Assembly (NCBI GenBank): GCA_947499595.1
Contig: CANMOY010000007.1
Span: 1-64,000, forward strand
Reading direction: 5' to 3'
Origin: an uncultured Mesonia sp.
GTDB lineage: Bacteria > Bacteroidota > Bacteroidia > Flavobacteriales > Flavobacteriaceae
Length of the DNA stretch: 64,000 nt
Made by a program: the position numbers and the translations under genes. The notes beneath the pieces were generated by a model. It searched no databases and was not told the DNA's origin. It worked only from the letters and a program-made list of their open reading frames with translations. Shown here in pieces: positions 17,804-26,454 of this stretch (positions within the stretch are counted from its first letter, which is position 1; each line of letters opens with the position of its first letter).

Positions 17804-19542
17804 ATCAAGCCCATGCCATCTTCAATAAGATGTTTAATTTGTGGACGTTTTACCTTCAATTCATTTAAAGCATCAAGAGCATGGTTTTTTAAGATGTTAT
17901 TCTTAAGCTGCTTAGCAAGCTCATAAATTTCTAGGGGTAGCAACCAATCTAAAGGGTAATCTTGTCTTAGCTTTTCTAAAATAAGCAATAGCTGCACTTG
18001 TTCTTCTCCTGTCTCTCGTATATTTCTTACTTTTTGATATAATTGCTCTAGCTCTATTTGCGCTTTAGATTTTTTAAAACCTTTTGGTGAGGTAGAGAGT
18101 TCGTGAATTGTCGCCTCAAAAGAGTAGGGGTCTGCTGCTCCAGCAAAAGCAGAAACCACCTTTTTACCAACGGCCAAATAAAAGTCGCCGTCTTTTGGAG
18201 CAAACAAAATTTCATCTCCATAGGTGACGGTGCAATCTGTAAATTGAATTAGTATAAGTTCACCTTTTAAATTTCTAATACCCGTAACATTAAGTCCTTC
18301 AACAACGATTCCACTTTCAAAAGTAAATTCAATTCGTTTATTGTCGTAAAAGTTGTAGGCCTTTAAATCACGCGGTCCCATATTTTCTATAGATAAGTTA
18401 ATGCCTTTTAATTTTCCAATAGGAGATCTAAAACCATTGTGGTGAGTGTTAATGCCGTGGCCTATTAATTCTTTATCACGATTGGCTAGAGCTGTAGGGC
18501 CTTGGGTTTCAAAATATACAACTTCGTTTTCTTCATTTTTTATCATTCGGGTAAAGGTTCCTGAAACTTGAATTCCGGTACTCAATTCAATTGTTCCAAT
18601 TGATTTTGAGTCAATTAGACGTTTTAAGCCTCTGTGGCCTCCTTTTCTCAATGCCATGCCATCAGCAAATTCTTCTAAAACCTCGGCCAAATAGGCGAAA
18701 TCTGGCGTAACATAAAGTTGTGGTTGAGGTTTTGTAATGTCGAAATCTTGCTTGGCGGCTTCAATAGAATACGGTATCTTTTTTACTTCAGGTTGCATAC
18801 AACTTTTGCTTTCTCCAATAGAAGACAGAAGTCCGGCTCCGTAAATTTTAGGATTATCTAGGCTGCCAACTAGGCCGTATTCAACGGTCCACCAATGCAG
18901 GTTTCTTATTTTTGCAATTTCAGAAGGCTCTACTTTTTTCTTTTGTAGTTGTTCTACTTTATTTTCGGCTTCTTTTATCGCTTCCGCGGAAGCGTAATCA
19001 CTTTCTTTTAAAATAGATAAGTCGCGCACCGCATGGTACATTTCCATATCGTGTGCAGAAGCAATGGCTTTGCTGCCTATAGCTCCAAAACGTCTTAAAT
19101 ATTCTGCGTAATCGGGGCTCGCAATAATTGGTGCGTGTCCTGCACCTTCGTGGATAATATCTGGTGCGGGAGTGTATTCAATATTTTCTAATTGTCGTAT
19201 CTCTGAGGCGATAACCAACACCTTGTAAGCCTGAAACTCCATAAAAGCATTGGGAGGTATAAAACCATCAACGGCAACAGCCGCCCAACCAATATCTTTT
19301 AAAATGCGATTCATGCCATACATACTTGGAATTTCATCGATAGAGATTCCTGTCTTTTTCAATCCGTCTAAATAAGAAGAATGGGCTACTTTACTTAAAT
19401 AATCAACATTTTTTCGCATAACATAACGCCATACCGCTTGGTTAATAGGAGTGTAAGATTCATAATTTTGTGGTTTTATGAATTGTTTTAAGTGAGGAGG
19501 TAAGGCCTCAATTAAGGGATTACTTTGGTACGTATCGGCCAT
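17800..19542 (-). CDS. Aromatic amino acid hydroxylase (phenylalanine 4-monooxygenase type), long form
   Basis: A 580-residue protein, far longer than the roughly 260-300 residues of single-domain bacterial PhhA. The N-terminal half holds the catalytic fold with the non-heme iron facial triad: His131 and His136 in HEGAGHAPIIASPDYAEYL, and Glu221 in HWWTVEYGLVG. SIGESKSCMQPEVKKIPYSI and EVLEEFADGMALRKGGHRGL continue it. Residues about 310-580 form an extra C-terminal region (strand-rich, then helical) that I cannot name. Expected chemistry is pterin-dependent hydroxylation of phenylalanine to tyrosine. It is divergent from the TetR gene that borders the phenylacetate cluster, consistent with an aromatic-catabolism island. 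Confidence 0.9.
   Translation of the reverse strand: MADTYQSNPLIEALPPHLKQFIKPQNYESYTPINQAVWRYVMRKNVDYLSKVAHSSYLDGLKKTGISIDEIPSMYGMNRILKDIGWAAVAVDGFIPPNAFMEFQAYKVLVIASEIRQLENIEYTPAPDIIHEGAGHAPIIASPDYAEYLRRFGAIGSKAIASAHDMEMYHAVRDLSILKESDYASAEAIKEAENKVEQLQKKKVEPSEIAKIRNLHWWTVEYGLVGSLDNPKIYGAGLLSSIGESKSCMQPEVKKIPYSIEAAKQDFDITKPQPQLYVTPDFAYLAEVLEEFADGMALRKGGHRGLKRLIDSKSIGTIELSTGIQVSGTFTRMIKNEENEVVYFETQGPTALANRDKELIGHGINTHHNGFRSPIGKLKGINLSIENMGPRDLKAYNFYDNKRIEFTFESGIVVEGLNVTGIRNLKGELILIQFTDCTVTYGDEILFAPKDGDFYLAVGKKVVSAFAGAADPYSFEATIHELSTSPKGFKKSKAQIELEQLYQKVRNIRETGEEQVQLLLILEKLRQDYPLDWLLPLEIYELAKQLKNNILKNHALDALNELKVKRPQIKHLIEDGMGLI
18979..18994. repeat. GC-rich 16-bp palindrome, copy 1 (within the hydroxylase gene)
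   Basis: CGCTTCCGCGGAAGCG is a perfect palindrome inside the hydroxylase coding region. Its inner 14 bp recur exactly at 43238-43251 inside the E2 gene. Two identical GC-rich palindromes in low-GC DNA suggest a selected genomic motif. Confidence 0.6.
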
Positions 19543-19564
19543 GATGATATACTTGATTTATCTA

Positions 19565-19594
19565 CAAAGATAATTCTCTGTGGGAGCCAACAAA
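19565..19594 (-). promoter_or_regulatory. Promoter of the aromatic amino acid hydroxylase gene
   Basis: Read on the minus strand, TTTG (19594-19591), an 18-bp spacer and TATCTTTG (19572-19565) match the Bacteroidota -33/-7 consensus. The leader to the ATG at 19542 is about 20 nt. It is the best-formed promoter I see in the window. Confidence 0.65.
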
Positions 19595-19605
19595 TTTTAA
19601 AAGTA

Positions 19606-19613
19606 TAAATTTG
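19606..19613 (+). promoter_or_regulatory. Candidate -7 element of the TetR gene
   Basis: TAAATTTG fits TAnnTTTG and is 65 bp upstream of the TetR ATG at 19679. It lies just beyond the opposing hydroxylase promoter, so the two promoters are adjacent and divergent. No clear TTG at the right spacing. Confidence 0.4.
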
Positions 19614-19678
19614 TGTCTCCTAATTCAAATTAAAATGCTGTTCGTAAAAATTTCGAGCCATTTGTGATTAATATAAAG

Positions 19679-20251
19679 ATGACACCTATTACTAGAAAGC
19701 AAGAAATAATTAATACAGCCGCCTTGTTGTTTAAAGAAAAAGGTTTTAATGCCGTTTCTATGCGTGATTTAGCTCAAGAAATGGGAATTAAAGCAGCTAG
19801 TATATATAATCATTTGCCTTCTAAACAAAGTATATTGGGTGCCATAATTTTTGAAGTGAGCGTAGAATTTACTAATCATATTAATTCAGTTTTTGATGAA
19901 TCTCGGCCAATCTTGCAAAAATTAGAAGCTATAATTACCATGCATATTGATTTGACACTTGAGAAAAGTGAGTTTTTGGCTTGTATGAATAACGATTGGG
20001 TGCATTTAAATGATGTTGATAAGAAGCAATACATAAAAATGCGGAACGCATACGAAGAGAAATTTAGAACATTACTACGGCAAGGTATACGAGAAAAGGC
20101 GCTTAAGCCAATTGATCAAGAAATTATGCTTTTCTCTATTTTATCAACCCTACGCACTTTTTACTTATGGTACGCCAAACACAAAATGTTAGATTTTGAG
20201 AAAGTGAAAAGAGATTTGTGCACCACTTTGCTAATGGGTATTCGTAGTTAA
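19679..20251 (+). CDS. TetR/AcrR family regulator, probable phenylacetate repressor (PaaR-like)
   Basis: A 190-residue TetR regulator. The helix-turn-helix is clear: RKQEIINTAALLFKEKGFNA, then VSMRDLAQEMGIKAASIYNH and LPSKQSIL. The C-terminal two-thirds is an all-helical ligand and dimer domain. The ATG at 19679 is chosen over a GTG at 19664. It is encoded 93 bp upstream of paaE in the same direction, with an 11-4-11 palindrome in between. TetR-type PaaR proteins of other phyla repress paa genes and are relieved by phenylacetyl-CoA; the same role is inferred here from position and the operator-like site. Confidence 0.85.
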   Translation: MTPITRKQEIINTAALLFKEKGFNAVSMRDLAQEMGIKAASIYNHLPSKQSILGAIIFEVSVEFTNHINSVFDESRPILQKLEAIITMHIDLTLEKSEFLACMNNDWVHLNDVDKKQYIKMRNAYEEKFRTLLRQGIREKALKPIDQEIMLFSILSTLRTFYLWYAKHKMLDFEKVKRDLCTTLLMGIRS

Positions 20252-20298
20252 AGTATTGCAAACTAGAGTCTTGTTAAATTAATTGACGAAATTTGCAT

Positions 20299-20324
20299 AC
20301 AAAACTAACAATCGTTAGTTTTGT
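20299..20324. promoter_or_regulatory. Operator-like palindrome upstream of paaE
   Basis: Arms of 11 bp, ACAAAACTAAC and GTTAGTTTTGT, flank a 4-bp centre (AATC), 21 bp before the paaE ATG and downstream of the TetR stop. The ACTAAC...GTTAGT core resembles the ACTNAC...GTNAGT outer bases I recall for actinobacterial PaaR sites. It most likely binds the TetR protein encoded just upstream. Confidence 0.65.
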
Positions 20325-20344
20325 GAGGAAGATTAAACCTAGAT

Positions 20345-21418
20345 ATGGCAAAATTTCACAAATTAAAGGTAAAAGATATTTATAAAGAAACATCAGATTG
20401 TAGTGTAGTAACATTTGATGTTCCCGAGGAGTTAAAAACAGAATTTAAATTTAATCAAGGTCAGCATTTGACCTTGAAAAAAAATATTGCTGGTGAAGAT
20501 GTGCGACGTTCATACTCGCTTTGTTCTAGCCCTGTTGAACAAGAATGGCGTGTAGCCGTCAAAGAAATACCTACTGGTGTTTTTTCTACTTATATCAACC
20601 AGGAGTTAAAAATAGGAGATGAACTTGAGGTGATGGCGCCTAGCGGTAAATTTGGTGTTTCGGTACAAAAAGAAAAGGCTAAGAATTATTTGTTTTTTGC
20701 TGCCGGAAGTGGAATTACTCCAATTTTATCCATGATTAAGTCGCACTTAGCACTAGAGCCAAACTCCACCTGTAAACTGTTTTATGTAAACAAAACCGCA
20801 AAATCAATTATTTTTAAAGAGGAGTTAGAGCAATTGCGTAATCAATATTTTGGACGGTTAGAGATTTATTACTTCTTAACACAAGAACGCAGAGATATCG
20901 AGTTGTTTAACGGTAGGTTTAACGATGAGAAAATGGCGGTTTTGACACGCACTTTTATTGATATTCCAGACACAAGTGAGGTGTTCTTATGTGGTCCAGA
21001 AAGCATGGTGAATTATGTAAGTGATTATTTAATCAAAGCTGGCTTGCCAAAAGAATTAGTTCACTTTGAGCTGTTTGTGAGTGGTCTTTCAGAAGAGGAC
21101 ATCGCACGTGCCAAACGCTTAGCTAAAAGAAATGTAGAGGGAACACAGGTTACCATTGTCGATGGAGGTAAAGAATTTAGTTTTACCATGACACAAGAAT
21201 ATGATAACGTGCTTGATGCGGCATTAGGAGCAGGGGCCGATTTACCTTTTGCTTGTAAAGGAGGGGTTTGTAGTACTTGCAAATGCCAAGTTTTAGAGGG
21301 AGAGGTTGAAATGAAAATTAATTATGCCTTAGAAGAAAATGAAATTCAACAAAACTTAGTGTTAAGTTGTCAAGCCGTACCCAAGACTAAAAAAGTAAAA
21401 GTAGATTTTGACGTATAA
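20345..21418 (+). CDS. paaE: 1,2-phenylacetyl-CoA epoxidase, reductase subunit PaaE
   Basis: A 357-residue iron-sulfur flavoprotein of normal length that passes electrons from NAD(P)H to the PaaA di-iron site. Domains in order: FAD-binding (VRRSYSLCSSPVEQEWRVAV), NAD(P)-binding (FFAAGSGITPILSMIKSHL, EVFLCGPESMV) and a C-terminal plant-type [2Fe-2S] ferredoxin domain with cysteines in FACKGGVCSTCKCQV and LSCQAV. Here paaE leads the cluster, whereas in E. coli the order is paaABCDE. Controlled probably by the palindrome directly upstream. Confidence 0.95.
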   Translation: MAKFHKLKVKDIYKETSDCSVVTFDVPEELKTEFKFNQGQHLTLKKNIAGEDVRRSYSLCSSPVEQEWRVAVKEIPTGVFSTYINQELKIGDELEVMAPSGKFGVSVQKEKAKNYLFFAAGSGITPILSMIKSHLALEPNSTCKLFYVNKTAKSIIFKEELEQLRNQYFGRLEIYYFLTQERRDIELFNGRFNDEKMAVLTRTFIDIPDTSEVFLCGPESMVNYVSDYLIKAGLPKELVHFELFVSGLSEEDIARAKRLAKRNVEGTQVTIVDGGKEFSFTMTQEYDNVLDAALGAGADLPFACKGGVCSTCKCQVLEGEVEMKINYALEENEIQQNLVLSCQAVPKTKKVKVDFDV

Positions 21419-21493
21419 ACCATCTTTACACAAAACCAATAAAGTTTGTAATTTGTTGCAATAATTACTATCTTCTTAACTAAAAAAAGGATT

Positions 21494-22450
21494 ATGAGCG
21501 AAAAGGAAATTAAAAATTTAGAGGCTATTTTTGAAGCTAAAATAGCCCGTGATGAAAAGATAGAGCCTAAAGACTGGATGCCAGAGAAGTATAGAAAAAC
21601 ACACATAAGGCAAATGTCTCAACACGCCCACTCAGAAATTGTGGGTATGCTACCCGAAGGAAATTGGATTACAAGAGCACCTTCGTTAAGAAGAAAAGTG
21701 GCTTTGTTGGCCAAAGTGCAGGATGAAGCTGGTCACGGATTATACTTATACAGTGCAACCGAAACTTTAGGTATTTCTAGGGAAGAACTTTATGAGCAAT
21801 TACACTCAGGTAAAGCAAAATACTCTAGCATATTTAATTACCCTACCATCACCTGGGCAGATATAGGAGCTATTGGTTGGCTGGTAGACGGTGCAGCCAT
21901 TATAAACCAAGTTCCGCTTTGTAGTACTTCCTTTGGTCCTTATGCAAGGGCTATGGTGCGAGTATGTAAAGAAGAAAGTTTTCACCAAAGGCAAGGCTAC
22001 GAGATTATGCTTACATTGGCTAATGGTACACCAGAGCAAAAAGAAATGGCTCAAGATGCATTGAACCGTTGGTGGTGGCCTAGTTTAATGATGTTTGGCC
22101 CAACAGACGATATGTCTACCCATACCGAGCAGTCTATGAAGTGGAAATTGAAACGTAAAACAAACGATGAATTGCGCCAGCAGTTTATTGACCAAACTGT
22201 GCCACAAGCCAATATCTTAGGTTTGTCTATTCCTGATCCAGATTTAAAATGGAACGAGGAGCGTGGTCATTATGATTTTGGTCCTATAAACTGGGATGAA
22301 TTTTGGCAAGTAGTAAAGGGCCACGGACCCTGCAACAAAGAGCGCTTACAAACCCGTGTTGACGCTTGGGAAGAAGGTGAATGGGTGCGAGATGCTGCAA
22401 TGGCTTATGCCGAGAAAAAAGCAGAAAGAAAAGTGAAGCAAGCTGGATAA
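21494..22450 (+). CDS. paaA: 1,2-phenylacetyl-CoA epoxidase, catalytic subunit PaaA
   Basis: A 318-residue di-iron monooxygenase subunit that forms ring-1,2-epoxyphenylacetyl-CoA with O2 and electrons from PaaE. Two ExxH iron motifs are visible, EAGH in [15 protein letters not shown] and ESFH in [34 protein letters not shown] and [20 protein letters not shown] are strongly PaaA-like. The 75-bp gap after paaE has no clear promoter. A 158-bp gap to paaB follows, carrying a dispersed 16-mer and a possible promoter. Confidence 0.97.
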   Translation: MSEKEIKNLEAIFEAKIARDEKIEPKDWMPEKYRKTHIRQMSQHAHSEIVGMLPEGNWITRAPSLRRKVALLAKVQDEAGHGLYLYSATETLGISREELYEQLHSGKAKYSSIFNYPTITWADIGAIGWLVDGAAIINQVPLCSTSFGPYARAMVRVCKEESFHQRQGYEIMLTLANGTPEQKEMAQDALNRWWWPSLMMFGPTDDMSTHTEQSMKWKLKRKTNDELRQQFIDQTVPQANILGLSIPDPDLKWNEERGHYDFGPINWDEFWQVVKGHGPCNKERLQTRVDAWEEGEWVRDAAMAYAEKKAERKVKQAG

Positions 22451-22463
22451 AATTTATTGAGCT

Positions 22464-22479
22464 AAGCTTAAAGCGGATT
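22464..22479 (+). repeat. Dispersed 16-mer, copy 1 (paaA-paaB gap)
   Basis: AAGCTTAAAGCGGATT occurs identically here, at 39704-39719 (inside the symporter gene) and at 59983-59998 (upstream of the PLP deaminase). Three exact copies on the same strand are more than expected by chance. Confidence 0.6.
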
Positions 22480-22582
22480 TTTACAGGTTGGTAAAAAAAG
22501 ACACCTTAGTAGAACAATGTAAAACCCTCGGGGTTAAACTAGTTTTCAAATTAAAGAAACGCAATTTTTTTTCGCTTAATAA

Positions 22583-22590
22583 TAACTTTG
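22583..22590 (+). promoter_or_regulatory. Candidate internal -7 element before paaB
   Basis: TAACTTTG matches TAnnTTTG and ends 18 bp before the paaB ATG, in the 158-bp paaA-paaB gap. No TTG at a good spacing is seen, so a weak internal promoter is only possible. Confidence 0.35.
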
Positions 22591-22608
22591 ATTACATAAA
22601 AAATAAAT

Positions 22609-22911
22609 ATGTCAGAAAGTAAAAACAATAAAAAAAACTGGCCTCTTTGGGAGGTTTTTGTACGCAGTAAAAACGGATTAGAACACCGTCACTTTGGTAG
22701 CTTGCACGCAGCCGATGCAGAGATGGCACTTGAAAATGCGAGAGACGTGTATACACGAAGAAATGAAGGTGTAAGCATTTGGGTAGTGGAGTCTAAGAAC
22801 ATTACAGCTTCAAACCCTAAAGACAACGGAGAGTTGTTTGAACCAGCCTCCGATAAAGTTTACAGGCATCCAACTTTTTATGATTTACCAGATGAGGTAA
22901 AACATATGTAG
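22609..22911 (+). CDS. paaB: 1,2-phenylacetyl-CoA epoxidase, subunit PaaB
   Basis: A 100-residue structural subunit of the PaaABCE complex. The family core is plain: NWPLWEVFVRSKNGLEHRHF, then GSLHAADAEMALENARDVYT and RRNEGVSIWVVES. PaaB bridges PaaAC units and is required for activity in E. coli. It lies between paaA and paaC as expected; the length is typical. A lysine- and asparagine-rich N-terminus (SESKNNKKN) precedes the domain. Confidence 0.96.
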   Translation: MSESKNNKKNWPLWEVFVRSKNGLEHRHFGSLHAADAEMALENARDVYTRRNEGVSIWVVESKNITASNPKDNGELFEPASDKVYRHPTFYDLPDEVKHM

Positions 22912-22972
22912 ACTTTTACGGGTGAAATCCGCGAAAGCTAAATAAAAATCAATTTTTAGATAATTGAAAATC

Positions 22973-23755
22973 ATGAGTTTAAGAAAACATGACTTCCGTG
23001 AAAACGGAGATAAAATAGATTACATACTTACCATTGCAGATAATTCATTAATCTTAGGGCAAAGAATGGGAGAGTTAACTGGGCACGGACCTACCTTAGA
23101 GGTAGACATAGCTTGTACCAATATCGCTTTAGATTTGTTTGGGCAGGTAAGAAGTTATTTTCAATATGCTGCACAGCTAGCTGAGAAATCGTGCACAGAA
23201 GATGATTTAGCTTTTTTAAGAACCGAGCGCGAGTACAAAAATGTGCTCTTAGTAGAGCAGCCCAATACTAATTTTGCGTATGTGATAGCCAAACAATTTT
23301 TATTTGATCATTATCATTTTTTGTTTTTAAACGAACTGCAAAACAGTAACGATGCAACACTAAGCGCTATTGCTAAGAAAAGTATTAAAGAAGTAAGCTA
23401 TCATAAGCGATTTTCATCTGACTGGGTGTTGCGATTAGGCGATGGTACATCGGTAAGTAAAGAAAAAATTCAGAAGGCTATTAATGATTTATGGCCTTTT
23501 ACTCAAGAGCTTTTTGAGCCAAATGAACCCGAAGAAAAAGCTATTGATTTGGGATACGGAGTCGATATTGCAAAGCTGCAGGAGGAGTACAAGCAAGCTG
23601 TAGAGAAAGTTCTAATAGAGGCGACTCTAGAAGAATTACCAGTTTTAGAGTTCTATCAGCGTGGTGGTAAAAAAGGTATACACTCAGAGCATATGGGTTA
23701 CTTATTGAGCGACATGCAATATATGCAACGAACTTACCCAGGTATGAAATGGTAA
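22973..23755 (+). CDS. paaC: 1,2-phenylacetyl-CoA epoxidase, structural subunit PaaC
   Basis: A 260-residue ferritin-like partner of PaaA that lacks the full catalytic iron site and stabilises the oxygenase. Typical stretches: ILTIADNSLILGQRMGELTG, then GHGPTLEVDIACTNIALDLF and SYHKRFSSDWVLRLGDGT, ending GGKKGIHSEHMGYLLSDMQY. The ATG at 22973 is chosen over a TTG three codons earlier. The 45-bp gap to paaD has no terminator-like hairpin. Confidence 0.95.
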   Translation: MSLRKHDFRENGDKIDYILTIADNSLILGQRMGELTGHGPTLEVDIACTNIALDLFGQVRSYFQYAAQLAEKSCTEDDLAFLRTEREYKNVLLVEQPNTNFAYVIAKQFLFDHYHFLFLNELQNSNDATLSAIAKKSIKEVSYHKRFSSDWVLRLGDGTSVSKEKIQKAINDLWPFTQELFEPNEPEEKAIDLGYGVDIAKLQEEYKQAVEKVLIEATLEELPVLEFYQRGGKKGIHSEHMGYLLSDMQYMQRTYPGMKW

Positions 23756-23800
23756 CTAATATTTTAATGAATAATTTTTAGCTAATCAATTGATGTAGTT

Positions 23801-24301
23801 TTGCAACAAGAATCAGTTTACATAGATCCAATTTTAGAGCCTATTTTGCGGCAGGTTCCAGACCCAGAAATACCAGTTTTAAGTATTTTAGATTTAGGAA
23901 TGGTTCGTGAAGCCCGGTTAAAAGATAAGGCCGTTGCAGTGAAACTTACCCCCACTTACAGCGGTTGCCCTGCTATGGATGTTATTGGCGATGATATTAA
24001 AAAGGCGATTGAGGATGCAGGCTATGTTTGCGATGTAGAGCTGGTCTTATCACCGGCTTGGAGTACAGATTGGATTACCCCAGAGGGGCGTAAAGCTTTA
24101 GAAGAATATGGTATCGCTGCGCCTTTAGATGCTTCGGCAGATAAGCGTGCGCTCTTAGGAGAAGAAAAATTAGTAAAATGTCCCCAATGTCAATCTAAGA
24201 ACACCCATTTGGTAAGCCAATTTGGTTCAACAGCTTGTAAAGCACTTTTTAAATGTGATGATTGCCGAGAGCCATTTGATTATTTCAAATGCTTGATATA
24301 A
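23801..24301 (+). CDS. paaD: Phenylacetate degradation protein PaaD (Fe-S assembly type), TTG start
   Basis: A 166-residue protein with an N-terminal MIP18/SufT-like domain (VPDPEIPVLSILDLGMVREA, TPTYSGCPAMDVIGDDI) and a C-terminal zinc-ribbon-like segment with four CxxC-type cysteines (KCPQCQSKN, KCDDCREPFDYFKC). PaaD is needed for active epoxidase and probably helps insert its Fe-S or di-iron cofactor. Start: an in-frame stop lies at 23783 and no ATG or GTG occurs before the conserved region, so TTG at 23801 is the only good initiator. Confidence 0.93.
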   Translation: MQQESVYIDPILEPILRQVPDPEIPVLSILDLGMVREARLKDKAVAVKLTPTYSGCPAMDVIGDDIKKAIEDAGYVCDVELVLSPAWSTDWITPEGRKALEEYGIAAPLDASADKRALLGEEKLVKCPQCQSKNTHLVSQFGSTACKALFKCDDCREPFDYFKCLI

Positions 24302-24452
24302 AACTGGCTTTGAATAAATGTTAAGCTAATTTATTTTTGCCTTGTTTACCAGATTATCAAAAATTGGGCGACAATTTGAAATAAATTTTCACGGTACCTA
24401 ATCCCAATAGAAATAAAATAAAATTAAAGAAAAATATAAAATAATACCATTA

Positions 24453-25235
24453 ATGAGTCAAACCATTCAAGTAGATATAAAAAACAGAGTAGCTACCATT
24501 AGGCTAAATAGGCCAGAAGTATTTAATAGTTTTAATCGAGAAATGGCATTTGCTGTGCAGAGTGAATTAAAAAATCTTGCAACCCATCCGGAGGTTCGCG
24601 CTATTGTGTTAACCGGTTCAGGAAAAGCTTTTTGTGCTGGTCAAGATTTAAAAGAGGTGACAGATCCTAGTTTAAACCCTGGTTTTAAAGCTATTTTAGA
24701 AGAGCATTACAATCCTATTATTCAACTTATTCGCGAGACGCCTAAACCAATTTTAGCTGCTGTAAATGGTGTTGCCGCTGGAGCTGGAGCCAATATTGCT
24801 TTAGCTTGTGATATTGTGGTGGCCTCAGAACAAGCTGCTTTTATTCAGGCTTTTAGTAAAATAGGCTTGATACCAGATTCAGCTGGTACATTTTTCTTGC
24901 CGCGTTTAATTGGCTTTCAAAAGGCTTCTGCATTAGCTATGCTCGGCGATAAAGTAGATGCTCAAGAGGCCGAACGTCTTGGGATGATTTATAAATATTA
25001 CCCTACCAAAGATTTTGAGGATGAAGTAAATAAACTTGCAGTAAAATTGGGAGACATGCCAACAAAGGCTTTAGCATTGACTAAAGAAGCTTTGAATCAC
25101 GCATTGGTGAACAACTTAGATGAGCAACTGGCCTTAGAATCGCAGTTTCAGATAGAAGCGGCTTCTTCTCAAGACTATACCGAAGGGGTAAGTGCCTTTG
25201 TGCAAAAAAGAAAACCAGAATTCAAGGGGAAATAA
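24453..25235 (+). CDS. paaG: Ring-1,2-epoxyphenylacetyl-CoA isomerase PaaG
   Basis: A 260-residue crotonase-fold enzyme that converts the epoxide to oxepin-CoA. It has the oxyanion segments FCAGQDLKEVT and NGVAAGAGANIALACDIVVA, and the PaaG-specific IGLIPDSAGTFFLPRLIG, whose Asp corresponds to the catalytic aspartate of PaaG in place of the hydratase glutamate. The 151-bp gap upstream holds no clear hairpin. It is followed 34 bp later by paaH. Assignment to paaG over paaF or paaB2-like paralogs rests on the Asp motif and gene order. Confidence 0.92.
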   Translation: MSQTIQVDIKNRVATIRLNRPEVFNSFNREMAFAVQSELKNLATHPEVRAIVLTGSGKAFCAGQDLKEVTDPSLNPGFKAILEEHYNPIIQLIRETPKPILAAVNGVAAGAGANIALACDIVVASEQAAFIQAFSKIGLIPDSAGTFFLPRLIGFQKASALAMLGDKVDAQEAERLGMIYKYYPTKDFEDEVNKLAVKLGDMPTKALALTKEALNHALVNNLDEQLALESQFQIEAASSQDYTEGVSAFVQKRKPEFKGK

Positions 25236-25269
25236 CCAAATTTTTTAAATCCGTCTAAAAAGAAATAAG

Positions 25270-26442
25270 ATGAAAACAGCTGTAATAGGAGCAGGAACCA
25301 TGGGTAGCGGAATAGCTCAAGTGGCAGCTACTGCCGGAAACAAGGTGTTACTTTACGATACAAAATCAGAAGCTTTAGAAGCGAGTAAAACCAAACTTGA
25401 AAAAGTACTGAATCGATTAATTGAAAAAAATAGAATCGATGATACCGAAAAAAGGCGCATCCAACAGAATATAACCTATGTTACTCACTTAAAGGATTTA
25501 GCTGAAGCTGACTTAACTATTGAAGCCATTATTGAAAATTTAGACATCAAACAAAAGGTCTTTCAAGAGTTAGAAACCTACCAGTCAGACAACGCAATTA
25601 TTGCTACCAATACTTCTTCGCTTTCTATTGCGTCTATCGCTTCGGCTTTAAAAATTTCTGAACGTGTAATAGGAATACATTTTTTTAATCCAGCCCCTCT
25701 TATGCCCTTGGTAGAAATTATTCCAGCTGTACAAACCTCGAATTCAGTAAAAGAAAAAGTGGTTAAGACTATTAAAGATTGGGGCAAGATTGGTGTGCTG
25801 GCCAAAGATACCCCGGGTTTTATAGTTAATCGCGTGGCAAGGCCATTTTATGGTGAGGCACTTCGGATTTACGAAGAAGGTAAAGCCGATTTACTCGAAA
25901 TTGATCACGTAATGAAAGATTTGGGTAAGTTTAGAATGGGACCCTTTGAACTGATGGATTTTATAGGGCACGATGTGAATTACACCGTTACCGAAACCGT
26001 TTTTAAAGAATTTTATTTTGACCCTAGATATAAGCCTTCGTTTACACAAAAAAGACTAGCCGAAGCCGGTTACCTGGGAAGAAAAACAGGAAAAGGCTTT
26101 TATACTTATCAAGACGGGAAAGCCCTCGAGAAAGAAAATCAAAACATCAACCTTAGTGATGATACGGCACACTACATTTTTAATCGTATATTAGTAATGC
26201 TAATAAATGAAGCGGCAGATGCATTGTTTTTAAATATTGCAACGGGAAAAGATATAGACCTTGCCATGACAAAAGGCGTGAACTACCCCAAGGGACTACT
26301 ATCTTGGGCAAACGAAAAAGGAATAGCTTGGTGTGTTAAACAATTAGACGCACTGTATGATGAATATCACGAAGACCGATATCGTTGTAGTCCTCTGCTA
26401 AGAAAAATGGCAAAACAAAATGAAAATTTTATATTAACCTAA
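25270..26442 (+). CDS. paaH: 3-hydroxyacyl-CoA dehydrogenase PaaH
   Basis: A 390-residue NAD-dependent dehydrogenase. The Rossmann motif VIGAGTMGSGIAQVAATAG is at the N-terminus. IIENLDIKQKVFQELE, NTSSLSIASIAS and RVIGIHFFNPAPLMPLVEII follow (catalytic His in GIHFFNP), then TPGFIVNRVARPF and GPFELMDFIGHDVN start the first of two C-terminal domains. In the pathway it oxidises 3-hydroxyadipyl-CoA to 3-oxoadipyl-CoA. It is 12 bp before a small membrane-protein gene and in the paa run. Confidence 0.94.
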   Translation: MKTAVIGAGTMGSGIAQVAATAGNKVLLYDTKSEALEASKTKLEKVLNRLIEKNRIDDTEKRRIQQNITYVTHLKDLAEADLTIEAIIENLDIKQKVFQELETYQSDNAIIATNTSSLSIASIASALKISERVIGIHFFNPAPLMPLVEIIPAVQTSNSVKEKVVKTIKDWGKIGVLAKDTPGFIVNRVARPFYGEALRIYEEGKADLLEIDHVMKDLGKFRMGPFELMDFIGHDVNYTVTETVFKEFYFDPRYKPSFTQKRLAEAGYLGRKTGKGFYTYQDGKALEKENQNINLSDDTAHYIFNRILVMLINEAADALFLNIATGKDIDLAMTKGVNYPKGLLSWANEKGIAWCVKQLDALYDEYHEDRYRCSPLLRKMAKQNENFILT

Positions 26443-26454
26443 AGAATTAGAGGT

